Below, one piece after another: positions 1 to 8,053 of a DNA stretch of 64,000 nt. This DNA is from an uncultured Oscillospiraceae bacterium (GTDB lineage: Bacteria > Bacillota > Clostridia > Oscillospirales > Ruminococcaceae). The position numbers and the translations under genes were made by a program. The stretch spans positions 1 to 64,000 of the forward strand of contig URGV01000005.1 of NCBI GenBank assembly GCA_900547455.1. Direction: 5' to 3'. Below the pieces are notes generated by a model. That model was not told the DNA's origin. It ran no database searches and saw nothing but the letters and a program-made list of their open reading frames with translations. The stretch's first letter is position 1; each line of letters opens with the position of its first letter.

Positions 1-2
1 CT

Positions 3-569
3 GCGCTGGACAGCGCAACGGTATTGGCGCAGTGCTTCTCTGACAGCCTGGGCGATGACTATGTAACCCTGAACATCCTGACCTACGTTTCCAGCTCCAC
101 TCAGGAAGTTATCACTCCAAGACTGCACTCCGCACTGTTCGGCTACGGCTGGGGCGCTGACTACGGCGATCCGCAGAACTACCTGATCCAGGAATCCTAC
201 GGCCACGACAACGCTTACTACTCCAACACCTACACCAACATCAACCTGGTTGAGGAGAATGAGTACACCGCTGACCTGATCAATTCCTACAAAGAGTTTA
301 CCTCGATGCTGGAAGAAGCAGACAAGATCACTGATGATCTGGATGCTCGTTATCAGGCATTTGCAGAGGCAGAGGCTTATCTGATCCAGCACGGCCTGTC
401 CATCCCGCAGTCCTGCGGCACTGGCTGGTGCTTGACCAAGATTGACCTCTACAGCAAGATGAGAGCAATTTATGGTTGCCAGAACGACAAGATGAAGAAT
501 TGGATTACCAATTCCGAAGGCTACACCACCGCAGAGATGGAAGCCCGCAAAGCAGAAGTGGTAGGTTAA
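3..569 (+). CDS. Peptide ABC transporter substrate-binding lipoprotein, C-terminal fragment (copy 1)
   Basis: The 5' part lies outside the window; the open frame runs from base 3 to the TAA ending at 569 (about 188 residues seen). It aligns throughout with the C-terminal third of the two following genes: the ALDSA...DSLGDDYV block, GWGADYGDPQNYL, the DLDARYQAFAEAEAYL block and the ending SEGYTTAEM. These are features of family 5 extracellular solute-binding proteins (SBP_bac_5, OppA/DppA type), which bind oligopeptides outside the membrane. It is clearly more divergent than copies 2 to 4 (for example YVSSSTQEVITPRLHSALFGYGWGAD), so it is the older duplicate. A strong terminator follows. Ligand unknown. 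Confidence 0.9.
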   Translation, partial: ALDSATVLAQCFSDSLGDDYVTLNILTYVSSSTQEVITPRLHSALFGYGWGADYGDPQNYLIQESYGHDNAYYSNTYTNINLVEENEYTADLINSYKEFTSMLEEADKITDDLDARYQAFAEAEAYLIQHGLSIPQSCGTGWCLTKIDLYSKMRAIYGCQNDKMKNWITNSEGYTTAEMEARKAEVVG

Positions 570-600
570 ACCAGAAGAAAAATTTCATTAAAAATCACAG

Positions 601-640
601 AAAAGGCGAAGGAATGAAATTTCCTTCGCCTTTTCTTTTG
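601..640 (+). terminator. Intrinsic terminator after substrate-binding protein copy 1
   Basis: A perfect 14-bp stem (601-614 with 621-634) has a 6-nt loop and runs into a T-rich tract. It separates copy 1 from copy 2. Confidence 0.9.
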
Positions 641-797
641 CTGCGAAAGGTCTTTTTTGCAAGAATTTTGCAATCATTTTTCTTGCAAATAGTATATGAA
701 TAAACTTTAAATTTGGTAATATTCATGTAATACTTGGTGAGTTTGACAGATAATGTCGTATAAAAATATCTCTATATAATAAAAAAAATAGTGCATA

Positions 798-826
798 TTG
801 ACACTGGGAATCTTTTTTGATATAAT
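798..826 (+). promoter_or_regulatory. Sigma-A type promoter of substrate-binding protein copy 2
   Basis: Perfect consensus TTGACA (798-803), 17-bp spacer, TATAAT (821-826). The start site should fall near 833, giving a leader of about 210 nt. The bases just upstream (AGTGCATA) are shared with the promoter of copy 3, so promoter and gene were duplicated together. Confidence 0.9.
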
Positions 827-876
827 AAAACCAGTCTCCATGAGGATAGAAAGTAAACAAAATATTCACAATTTTT

Positions 877-922
877 CCAAAAAGAACTAGTTCTTTTTGG
901 CTTTATCTATTAGAAGATAAAG
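877..922 (+). other. Two consecutive hairpins in the leader of copy 2
   Basis: 877-900 is a perfect 24-bp palindrome; 901-908 pairs perfectly with 915-922. Both lie downstream of the predicted start site and well before the gene. No known riboswitch consensus was recognised. They could stabilise the mRNA or act as an operator or attenuator. Confidence 0.6.
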
Positions 923-1042
923 AGTGTCTTGAAAGAGAAAAATGTGAATCATTCAAAATCGGTAGTTAGGACCTTTTGATTGATGAAGATTAAAAGGTTT
1001 TCGCTATACACTTAACGACCTGTGGTCAAGGGAGGAAATAAT

Positions 1043-3079
1043 ATGAAAAAGACAGTCTCCAGATTGCTTGCTCTGGCTCTGACAGCGGCGCTTGTTTTGA
1101 CAGGCTGCGGCGGCGGAACCACAACAGAGGAACCTGCGGACACCAGCGACAACACTGGGACAACAGAAAGCACGGAAACCACCGAGGGGGAAACTGCTGA
1201 AAACACCGCACCTGCGGAAAATGAGATTACCGACCTGGTTATTCCAAAGACACTGACCCGTGAGCTGGAAACCTTTAACTGGCTCTACAGCCAGAGAGCT
1301 GAGGACAGTGAGAACCTGACTCAGTTGGTAGACGGTTTGCTGGAAGCCAATCCAGAAGGTACACTGTCTCCTGGAATTGCGGAAGAATGGGGCAGTGAAG
1401 ACGGCGGCAAGACCTGGACCTTTAAACTGCGCGAAGGCGTTAAATGGGTAGACGTCAACGGCAACGAAAAGGCCGAGTGCAACGCTTGGGACTTCGCAAC
1501 CGGTTTGGAATGGGTACTGAACTTCTATAAGAACGACTCCACCAATACCTCGATGCCATTTGAAATGATCGAAGGCGCTGAGGAATACTACGAGTACACC
1601 AAGACACTGAGCGAGGAAGAAGCATTTGCTCTGACTGCAGGAGAAGGCTCTAAGTTCTTTGAGATGGTCGGAATGGAAATTCCGGATGACTACACCATCA
1701 TCTACACCTGCATCACTGAAAAACCATACTTCGATACACTGGCTGCATATCAGTCCCTGTATCCAATGGCGCAGGGCATGATCGATGAGCTGGGCGGCGT
1801 AGATGCTGTTCAGGCGATGAACAATGAGAACATGTGGTACAATGGTCCATACACCATGACCTCCTACATCCAGGGCAACGAGAAAGTTTTCACCAAGAAC
1901 CCACTCTACTGGGATACCGAGTGCAAACTGTTCAACACCGTTACTTTCAAGATGGTAGAGTCCTCCGACGTTGCGTTCCAGCTGTATCAGGCCGGCGACC
2001 TCGACTACGTTGACCTGACCGAGAGCGCCCTGACCACCATCGCAAGAGACCCGAACAACGAATACTACGATTATCTGGTACCGGCGGTTCCATCCAAGTA
2101 CTCCTACCAGATGCACTTCAACTACAACAAGAACAACGAAGACGGCACCAAGGATACCAACTGGAATACCGCTATCGCCAACGAGGCATTCCGTAAATCC
2201 TGGTACTACGGCCTGAACCTGTCCGAGTACTTCAAGAGATCCAACGCGATTGACCCATTCTCCTGCGAGAACAACTTCTACACCATGCCTGGTCTGGTAT
2301 ACACCTCTGACGGCACCGAGTACACCGAACTGGTTAGAGAAGTAATGGGCCTGAAAGAGTCCGATGGCGTAACTCCTGCACGTGTTGATGCAGCGCAGGC
2401 AGAACAGTACAAACAGCAGGCGATTGAAGAGCTGACCGCTCTGGGCGTAACCTTCCCAATCGAGGCAGATTACTACATTTCTGCATCTAGCCAGACCGCT
2501 CTGGACAGCGCAAACGTACTGGCACAGGCATTCTCTGATGGCCTGGGCGATGACTACGTTAAACTGAACATCTGCACCTTCATTTCCAGCACTACCAACG
2601 AAGTTGTTGTACCGCACCTGCACTCCTTCGTCATCAACGGCTGGGGCGCTGACTACGGTGACCCGCAGAACTACCTGGGTCAGGAATGCTACGGCAACCC
2701 GAATGCTTATTATTCTGAGAACTACTCCTACATCAACGAAATCACTGAGCCAGATGATACCAATGCTGATCTGATTGCTGCTTACCAGGAATACACCTCT
2801 ATGGTAGAAGCGGCTGACGCTATCACCACCGATCTGGATGCACGTTATCAGGCTTACGCAGAAGCGGAAGCTTACATGCTGGATCATGTATTCGTACTGC
2901 CTTGCAACTACAGCATCGGCTGGTGCCTGAGCAAGGTCGACAACAACAGCAAGATCTATGCGATGTACGGCAGCCAGAACGAGAAGATGAAGAACTGGGT
3001 TACCAATTCTGACGGTTACACCAGCGAAGAAAAGGGCGTAGCAGAACAGATCGCGGCTTACACCGAGGAGAACGCATAA
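1043..3079 (+). CDS. Peptide ABC transporter substrate-binding lipoprotein (copy 2)
   Basis: 678 residues. A lipoprotein signal peptide ends in the lipobox LVLTGC (Cys22 lipidated), followed by a Gly/Thr/Glu-rich linker to about residue 75 and then a family 5 solute-binding domain (SBP_bac_5) to the end. Family members bind oligopeptides at the cell surface and deliver them to an Opp/Dpp permease. ATG 1043 is preferred over the upstream GTG/TTG codons because the signal peptide begins there and GGAGG lies 7 nt upstream. It has its own promoter and terminator. No permease or ATPase gene is next to it. Codon use (AGA, CCA, GTA, GTT) differs from the CGC/CCG-rich neighbours, as in highly expressed genes. 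Ligand specificity cannot be read from the sequence. Confidence 0.93.
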   Translation: MKKTVSRLLALALTAALVLTGCGGGTTTEEPADTSDNTGTTESTETTEGETAENTAPAENEITDLVIPKTLTRELETFNWLYSQRAEDSENLTQLVDGLLEANPEGTLSPGIAEEWGSEDGGKTWTFKLREGVKWVDVNGNEKAECNAWDFATGLEWVLNFYKNDSTNTSMPFEMIEGAEEYYEYTKTLSEEEAFALTAGEGSKFFEMVGMEIPDDYTIIYTCITEKPYFDTLAAYQSLYPMAQGMIDELGGVDAVQAMNNENMWYNGPYTMTSYIQGNEKVFTKNPLYWDTECKLFNTVTFKMVESSDVAFQLYQAGDLDYVDLTESALTTIARDPNNEYYDYLVPAVPSKYSYQMHFNYNKNNEDGTKDTNWNTAIANEAFRKSWYYGLNLSEYFKRSNAIDPFSCENNFYTMPGLVYTSDGTEYTELVREVMGLKESDGVTPARVDAAQAEQYKQQAIEELTALGVTFPIEADYYISASSQTALDSANVLAQAFSDGLGDDYVKLNICTFISSTTNEVVVPHLHSFVINGWGADYGDPQNYLGQECYGNPNAYYSENYSYINEITEPDDTNADLIAAYQEYTSMVEAADAITTDLDARYQAYAEAEAYMLDHVFVLPCNYSIGWCLSKVDNNSKIYAMYGSQNEKMKNWVTNSDGYTSEEKGVAEQIAAYTEENA

Positions 3080-3130
3080 CCCTAAAAAAGTGAATTAGCT
3101 TACACAAGGTCGTTAAAGCTAGTGAATAAC

Positions 3131-3168
3131 AAAAAGGAAAACCGTCCAGTGGGGCGGTTTTCCTTTTT
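3131..3168 (+). terminator. Intrinsic terminator after copy 2
   Basis: A perfect 14-bp stem (3131-3144 with 3155-3168) ends in TTTTT. Confidence 0.9.
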
Positions 3169-3281
3169 GCAGTTAGTATATTTTAAAATACAAAATTTAG
3201 TCATATTTACTTAATGATTGGACAAACTGCATGATAAATGAGCATAAAAATGATGGTGTATCATAAAGAAAATAGTGCATA

Positions 3282-3311
3282 TTGACAACCTGTTTCCTTT
3301 TTTGATATAAT
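3282..3311 (+). promoter_or_regulatory. Sigma-A type promoter of substrate-binding protein copy 3
   Basis: TTGACA (3282-3287), 18-bp spacer, TATAAT (3306-3311), in the same AGTGCATA context as the copy 2 promoter. The leader is about 190 nt. Confidence 0.88.
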
Positions 3312-3360
3312 AGGGTCAGTCTCTCTGAAAAGTGTGAAAAGATAGAAAAAACAAACATAA

Positions 3361-3419
3361 AAGGCAGCCTGCTTTCTGCTTGATCTGCAAATAAAAAAGC
3401 AGATGAGTGAGGATGCCTT
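3361..3419 (+). other. Structured leader element of copy 3
   Basis: An outer pairing of 3361-3369 with 3411-3419 (one mismatch) encloses a perfect 6-bp stem, 3383-3388 with 3399-3404. The sequence differs from the copy 2 leader hairpins although the promoters match, so leaders diverged faster than genes. No known riboswitch class recognised. Confidence 0.5.
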
Positions 3420-3508
3420 GGGGAGATCAGAAAGAGATGGGAAATCCGCCAATTTTTTTGGAAGATTTCACTATAGATTTCATGACCAGTGGTCAAGGAG
3501 GAAATGAT

Positions 3509-5497
3509 ATGAAAAAGACAGTCTCCAGATTGCTTGCTCTGGCGCTGACAGCAGCACTTGTTTTGACAGGCTGCAGCGGCGGAGGAGCATCGGAAGGCGA
3601 AAACGGCAGCACAGGAAGTTCTGCAGAAGCAGCAGAGGGCGAAATCACCGACCTGTATATTCCAAGATTGTTGACCCGTGAGCTGGAAACCTTTAACATC
3701 CTTTACAGCCAGAGACAGGAGGACAGTGAGAACCTGACCAACCTGATCGACGGCCTGCTGGAAGCGACCCCGGAAGGTACGCTTGAGCCAGGAATTGCAG
3801 AGGAATGGGGCAGCGAAGACGGCGGTAAGACCTGGACCTTCAAACTGCGCGAGGGCGTAAAATGGGTAGACGTCAACGGCAATGAGAAGGCGGACTGCAC
3901 CGCTCACGATTTTGCCTCCGGTATGGAATGGATTTTGAATTTCTATAAAAACGATTCCGCCAACACTTCCATGCCTCTGGAAATGCTCGAAGGTGCAAAC
4001 GAATACTATGAATACACCAAGACCCTGAGTGAAGAAGAAGCGCTGGCGCTGACTGCGGAGGAAGGCTCTCCGTTCAGCGAGATGGTCGGTGTCGATGTGC
4101 CGGATGATTACACCATCACCTACACCTGCATCACTGAAAAACCATACTTTGATACCCTGGCAGTTTACCAGTGCCTGTACCCAATTTCCCAGGCAATGGT
4201 CGATGAGCTGGGCGGCCCAGACGCGGTTCAGGCGATGAACAACGAGAACATGTGGTACAATGGTCCATACACCATGACCTCCTACATCCAGGGCAACGAG
4301 AAAGTTTTTACCAAGAACCCGCTCTACTGGGATACCGAGTGCAAACTGTTCAACACCGTTACCGTTAAGATGGTGGAGTCCTCCGATGTTGCGTTCCAGA
4401 ACTTCCAGGCCGGCGACCTCGACTACGTTGACCTGACCGAGAGCGCGCTGACCACCATCGCAAGAGACCCTAACAACGAATATTACGATTACCTGGTACC
4501 GGCAGTTCCGTCCAAATACTCCTACCAGATGCACTTCAACTACAACAAGAACAATGAGGACGGCACCAAGGACACCAACTGGAATACCGCTATCGCCAAC
4601 GAGGCGTTCCGCAAATCCTGGTATTACGGTCTGAACCTGTCCGAATACTGGAAGAGAACCAACGCCATCGACCCATTTGCTTGCGAGAACAACTTCTACA
4701 CCATGCCTGGTCTGGTATATACCTCTGACGGCACCGAATACACCGAGCTGGTACGGGAAGCGATGGGCCTGAAAGAGTCCGATGGTGTAACCCCGGCCCG
4801 TGTTGATACCGCACTGGCAGAACAGTACAAACAGCAGGCGATTGAGGAGCTGACCGCTCTGGGCGTAACCTTCCCAATCGAGGCAGACTACTACATTTCC
4901 GCATCCAGCCAGACCGCTCTAGATACAGCAAATGTACTGTCGCAGGCCTTCACCGATGGTCTGGGCGATGACTATGTCAAGCTGAACATTTGTACCTATA
5001 TTTCCAGCGTCAACACCGAGGTTGTTACACCGCACCTGCACTCCTTCGTCATCAACGGCTGGGGCGCTGACTACGGTGACCCGCAGAACTATCTTGGTCA
5101 GGAAGTTTACGGAAACGTAAATGCTTATTACTCCCAGAACTACTCCTACATCAATGAGATTACCGAGACTGATGAGACTAACGCAGATCTGATTGCTTCT
5201 TATCAGGAATATAGTGATCTGGTAGCTGCAGCTGATGCGATTACAACCGATCTGGACGCACGTTATCAGGCCTATGCAGAGGCAGAAGCTTATCTGCTGG
5301 AGCATGTCTTCACTCTGCCATGCAACTACAGTGTAGGTTGGTGCTTGAGCAAGATTGATAACGACACCAAGAGCCGCGCTATGTTTGGCAGCCAGGATGA
5401 AAAGATGAAAGACTGGGGCACCAAAGTGGACGGCTACACCAGTGAAGAAAAAGGCGTAGCAGCACAGATTGCAGCCTACACCGAAGAAAACGCATAA
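3509..5497 (+). CDS. Peptide ABC transporter substrate-binding lipoprotein (copy 3)
   Basis: 662 residues with lipobox LVLTGC (Cys22), a short Gly/Ser-rich linker and an SBP_bac_5 domain. ATG 3509 follows AAGGAGG at good spacing; the in-frame ATG at 3413 lies in the leader, before the signal peptide. Long tracts are identical to copy 2, for example the block from NNENMWYNGPYTM to the conserved YWDTEC. Other tracts match copy 4 at 37.4 kb instead (SEYWKRTNAIDPFACENN, CTYISSVNTEV), giving a mosaic. The GACC-N3-GGTC hairpin just 5' of the ribosome binding site is shared with copy 2. It ends at its own terminator facing the convergent DUF362 gene. No transporter membrane genes adjoin. Confidence 0.93.
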   Translation: MKKTVSRLLALALTAALVLTGCSGGGASEGENGSTGSSAEAAEGEITDLYIPRLLTRELETFNILYSQRQEDSENLTNLIDGLLEATPEGTLEPGIAEEWGSEDGGKTWTFKLREGVKWVDVNGNEKADCTAHDFASGMEWILNFYKNDSANTSMPLEMLEGANEYYEYTKTLSEEEALALTAEEGSPFSEMVGVDVPDDYTITYTCITEKPYFDTLAVYQCLYPISQAMVDELGGPDAVQAMNNENMWYNGPYTMTSYIQGNEKVFTKNPLYWDTECKLFNTVTVKMVESSDVAFQNFQAGDLDYVDLTESALTTIARDPNNEYYDYLVPAVPSKYSYQMHFNYNKNNEDGTKDTNWNTAIANEAFRKSWYYGLNLSEYWKRTNAIDPFACENNFYTMPGLVYTSDGTEYTELVREAMGLKESDGVTPARVDTALAEQYKQQAIEELTALGVTFPIEADYYISASSQTALDTANVLSQAFTDGLGDDYVKLNICTYISSVNTEVVTPHLHSFVINGWGADYGDPQNYLGQEVYGNVNAYYSQNYSYINEITETDETNADLIASYQEYSDLVAAADAITTDLDARYQAYAEAEAYLLEHVFTLPCNYSVGWCLSKIDNDTKSRAMFGSQDEKMKDWGTKVDGYTSEEKGVAAQIAAYTEENA

Positions 5498-5523
5498 TCT
5501 GTTAAGATCCACCCAGCGAAAAT

Positions 5524-5560
5524 AAAAACAGGACCGCTTCTTAGCGGCCCTGTTTTTTAT
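5524..5560 (+). terminator. Intrinsic terminator after copy 3
   Basis: An AAAACAGG/CCTGTTTT stem with an inner CCGCT/AGCGG stem and TTTTTT tail, between convergent genes. It may serve both strands. Confidence 0.82.
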
Positions 5561-5576
5561 CATGTGGACAGAAATT

Positions 5577-6734
5577 TTATTCTACCTCAATCAGCTCATA
5601 TTCCCGGCTGCCCATGCCCATCTTCACCGCGTGTTCCAGGCAGCTTTCCCAGTTGGTGTCTGGATGCGTGTCAGTGAAATGGTCGTGGTGGCAGTGTTCC
5701 TTTTCGGAGAGGACGCTGCCGCTGACCACCGGCTGACGGTTGACTGCATCTGCGCAGGCCTGATCCAAAGCGACCGGGTCAAAGGAAGCGAACATGCCGA
5801 CGTCGGGGACAATCGGGATATCGTTTTCCGCGTGGCAGTCGCAATAAGGGGAGACGTCGATCACCAGACTGATGTGGAAATTGGGACGTCCGTGAATGAC
5901 TGCGTAGGTGTACTCGGCGATTTTGTAGTTGAGGACGGTGTTGGCCTCGTCCTGACCAGCTTTCACTGCATCCTCCGGGCAGGCGCCGATGCAGCGTCCG
6001 CAGCCGACGCACTTGTTGTGGTCGATGACGGCACGCTTCTTGGCGTTTTTGCGCTCAGCGCGGCTGCCGGGTTTGTTTTCACCATTGTAATCGACAAAGC
6101 TGATTGCATCGTGCGCACAGTTCTTGCGGCATTCTCCGCAGGAGATGCAGAGCGCCTGGTTGACGACTGGCTTACCGCTGCTGTGCATTTCCATCTTGCC
6201 GGCGCGGGAGCCGCAGCCCATGCCCAGGTTTTTGAAGACGCCGCCGAATCCGGTTGACTCGTGGCCCTTGAAGTGGTTGAGCGAGATGATGATGTCCGCA
6301 TCCATGACAGCATGTCCGATTTTTGCTTCTTTGATGTACTCTCCGTTGACCGGTACCAACGTTTCGTCGGTGCCTTTCAGGCCGTCGGCAATGATGACGT
6401 GGCACCCGGTCGAAAATGGGCTGAACCCGTTCTCATAAGCTGCGGCCAGATGGTCCAGCGCGTTTTTTCGCCGGCCGACGTACAGGGTGTTGCAGTCGGT
6501 CAAAAATGGCTTGCCGCCCAGCTCCTTGACCAGGTCAACAATTACCTTCGCATAGTTTGGACGCAGGAAAGCAAGGTTCCCCGGCTCGCCAAAATGGATC
6601 TTGATGGCAGTGTATTTGTTCTCAAAATCAATGTTGGCGATGCCCGCCTCACGCACAAGATGATCCAACTTTTTCAGAAGATTCGTTCCGGAATTTACCT
6701 TCATTGAGGTGTAATAAACCTTCGATTTCTCCAT
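5577..6734 (-). CDS. DUF362 domain protein with two 4Fe-4S motifs
   Basis: 385 residues. An N-terminal DUF362 domain (about 40-175, with the HFKGHESTGFGGVFKNLGMG block) is followed by two bacterial-ferredoxin motifs: Cys196-x2-Cys-x2-Cys-x3-Cys and Cys242-x2-Cys-x2-Cys-x3-CysPro. These should bind two [4Fe-4S] clusters, so an electron-transfer role is likely; substrate and partner are unknown in this widespread clostridial family. No signal peptide or membrane segment is seen, so it is cytoplasmic. It is transcribed alone, convergent with the copy 3 gene. A TATAAT-like box lies on the minus strand at 6783-6788, but no clear -35 box was found. ATG 6734 is preceded by a GGAGG-like ribosome binding site. 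Confidence 0.9.
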   Translation of the reverse strand: MEKSKVYYTSMKVNSGTNLLKKLDHLVREAGIANIDFENKYTAIKIHFGEPGNLAFLRPNYAKVIVDLVKELGGKPFLTDCNTLYVGRRKNALDHLAAAYENGFSPFSTGCHVIIADGLKGTDETLVPVNGEYIKEAKIGHAVMDADIIISLNHFKGHESTGFGGVFKNLGMGCGSRAGKMEMHSSGKPVVNQALCISCGECRKNCAHDAISFVDYNGENKPGSRAERKNAKKRAVIDHNKCVGCGRCIGACPEDAVKAGQDEANTVLNYKIAEYTYAVIHGRPNFHISLVIDVSPYCDCHAENDIPIVPDVGMFASFDPVALDQACADAVNRQPVVSGSVLSEKEHCHHDHFTDTHPDTNWESCLEHAVKMGMGSREYELIEVE

Positions 6735-7018
6735 TTGTCATTCCTCCTTCTCAAAGGGTTTTCTCCCTCTGTCACGTCCTTTATTATAGCATAAAAGCAG
6801 CCGCAAGAAAATCCCTCAGTTTCTTGAAATGGCCTGGCTGGAGAGGAGAAGGAAAAAGCTCGAAATTGGTGCAACTGCGAAGAAAACTATAGTATTTCCT
6901 AAAAAGCAGCATAAAGGATTGTGCAGAATAACAAGAAAATTTCTTTACAAAGATTTAAAATAAAGGATCAAAAAAATTGATTATTGTGCAAAAGAACAAA
7001 TTGTTAAAGGATAAACAG

Positions 7019-7046
7019 TTGCAATTGCGCAGCAAAGTGTTATAAT
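7019..7046 (+). promoter_or_regulatory. Promoter of the folT transcription unit
   Basis: TTGCAA (7019-7024), 16-bp spacer, TATAAT (7041-7046), placed so that transcription begins just before the THF riboswitch. Confidence 0.75.
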
Positions 7047-7057
7047 GAAGGGGACAT

Positions 7058-7166
7058 AAGCAGAGTAGAAATGCAGGCGTTAAGTGTTCGGCAAACGGGG
7101 AGTTGTTGCTGGAACGAAAAACCTCGAAAGGCGGGGTTTGCGGTCTGTATTTCGCATCCCGCTGTA
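7058..7166 (+). promoter_or_regulatory. Tetrahydrofolate (THF) riboswitch
   Basis: The conserved blocks of the folT-associated THF riboswitch appear in order: GAGTAGA (7063-7069), GCGTTAAGTG (7077-7086), GGGGAGTTGT near 7097, AACGAA (7113-7118), GCGGT near 7140 and GCATCCCGCT near 7154. The stem flanking the core pairs 7069-7076 with 7145-7152 in eight positions including one G-U. It lies between a promoter and folT, as is typical in Clostridia. Binding of reduced folate should lower expression of the transporter; the closeness of the 3' end to the ribosome binding site suggests translational control, which is inference. Confidence 0.93.
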
Positions 7167-7231
7167 ACATACAAGGAGCATATCTCCAAGTCTGTACAGC
7201 TGTCAAATTTATGCTAGGAGGTATGATTCTT

Positions 7232-7813
7232 ATGAGCTTTATGTCGCAAGAATCGGGGATGTCGCTTTCGATTCCCCAAAAATTTCGCCAGTCCGCACAG
7301 GAGCTGAAAAATGTCCACACCCTGACCGGGGTTTCGGTGCTGTTGGCGATGAGCGTGGTCATCTCCTTTATGGCTTCGGTGCGCATCACCGAGTCGATCA
7401 AAATTGGCTTGGGCTATCTGATCACCGCACTGCTCGGCATGCTGTACGGGCCGTTCACAGCGGCGCTGGCCGCTGGAGCGGGGGACATCATCAAGTATCT
7501 GCTCAAGCCGGATGGAGCCTATTTCTTCGGCTTTACCCTCACCGCCATGCTGGGCGGCATGATCTATGGCTGTCTGCTCTACCGCGAGCGGGTGACGGTT
7601 TTCCGCGCCATCCTTTCCAAGACAACCATCAGTCTGCTGCTTAACTGCTGCCTGAATACCGTATGGGTTTCCTTCCTGTATGGAATGCCGTTTTGGGGAG
7701 CGCTGGGTCCGCGCGTCATCAAAAATGTGGTGGCGCTGCCATTTGAAATTATCCTGCTTTACATTGTCCTGAACGGTGCCACCAAGGTAATCCAGCGGGC
7801 GAAATTACATTAA
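7232..7813 (+). CDS. folT: Folate-family ECF transporter S component
   Basis: 193 residues. After a short cytoplasmic N-terminus, about five to six hydrophobic segments follow, with the GLGYLITALLGMLYGPFTAA and GAGDIIKY blocks typical of the FolT family of energy-coupling-factor substrate-binding subunits, which take up folates with a shared EcfA/EcfA'/EcfT module encoded elsewhere. ATG 7232 was chosen because AGGAGG (7216-7221) is 10 nt upstream; in-frame ATGs at 7211 and 7223 are too close to it. The THF riboswitch upstream independently supports a folate substrate. It is a single-gene unit with its own terminator. Confidence 0.92.
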   Translation: MSFMSQESGMSLSIPQKFRQSAQELKNVHTLTGVSVLLAMSVVISFMASVRITESIKIGLGYLITALLGMLYGPFTAALAAGAGDIIKYLLKPDGAYFFGFTLTAMLGGMIYGCLLYRERVTVFRAILSKTTISLLLNCCLNTVWVSFLYGMPFWGALGPRVIKNVVALPFEIILLYIVLNGATKVIQRAKLH

Positions 7814-7844
7814 AGAAAACCAGAAAACCTTTATAAACAAAGAG

Positions 7845-7884
7845 AGAGCTGTGAAGAACGAAAGACTTCACGGCTCTTTCTTTT
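7845..7884 (+). terminator. Intrinsic terminator after folT
   Basis: A 12-bp stem with one G-T pair (7845-7856 with 7866-7877) is followed by TTTCTTTT. Confidence 0.8.
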
Positions 7885-7898
7885 GCTTTATGAATAAT

Positions 7899-7913
7899 AC
7901 ACCAAAATGGTGT
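7899..7913 (+). promoter_or_regulatory. Candidate distal operator of the suf operon
   Basis: A 6-bp inverted repeat ACACCA-AAA-TGGTGT. Its core ACCAAAATGG recurs as ACCAAAAAGG at 7985-7994, exactly 84 bp downstream (eight helical turns), inside the predicted suf promoter spacer. A regulator binding both sites is plausible but unproven. Confidence 0.4.
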
Positions 7914-7973
7914 GCATAATGTCCTGAAAATGGCGGGATCTTTTTTTATTTTCACGAATCGAGGCGGAAAAAC

Positions 7974-8002
7974 TTGACAACTAGACCAAAAAGGAGTATT
8001 TT
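7974..8002 (+). promoter_or_regulatory. Promoter of the sufC-sufB operon
   Basis: TTGACA (7974-7979), 17-bp spacer, TATTTT (7997-8002). The spacer contains ACCAAAAAGG, the second copy of the candidate operator motif. Confidence 0.65.
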
Positions 8003-8053
8003 TGATGTGTTGAATATATCCACATATTTTCAAATAGAATATGGAGTGACAAT

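Noticed and set aside
1004..2887. 627-residue open frame antisense to binding-protein copy 2 (similar ones at 3197-4534 and 37504-39513)
   Set aside because: Mirror of the codon bias of the sense gene; no ribosome binding site, no recognisable domain, low-complexity Val/Gly-rich product.
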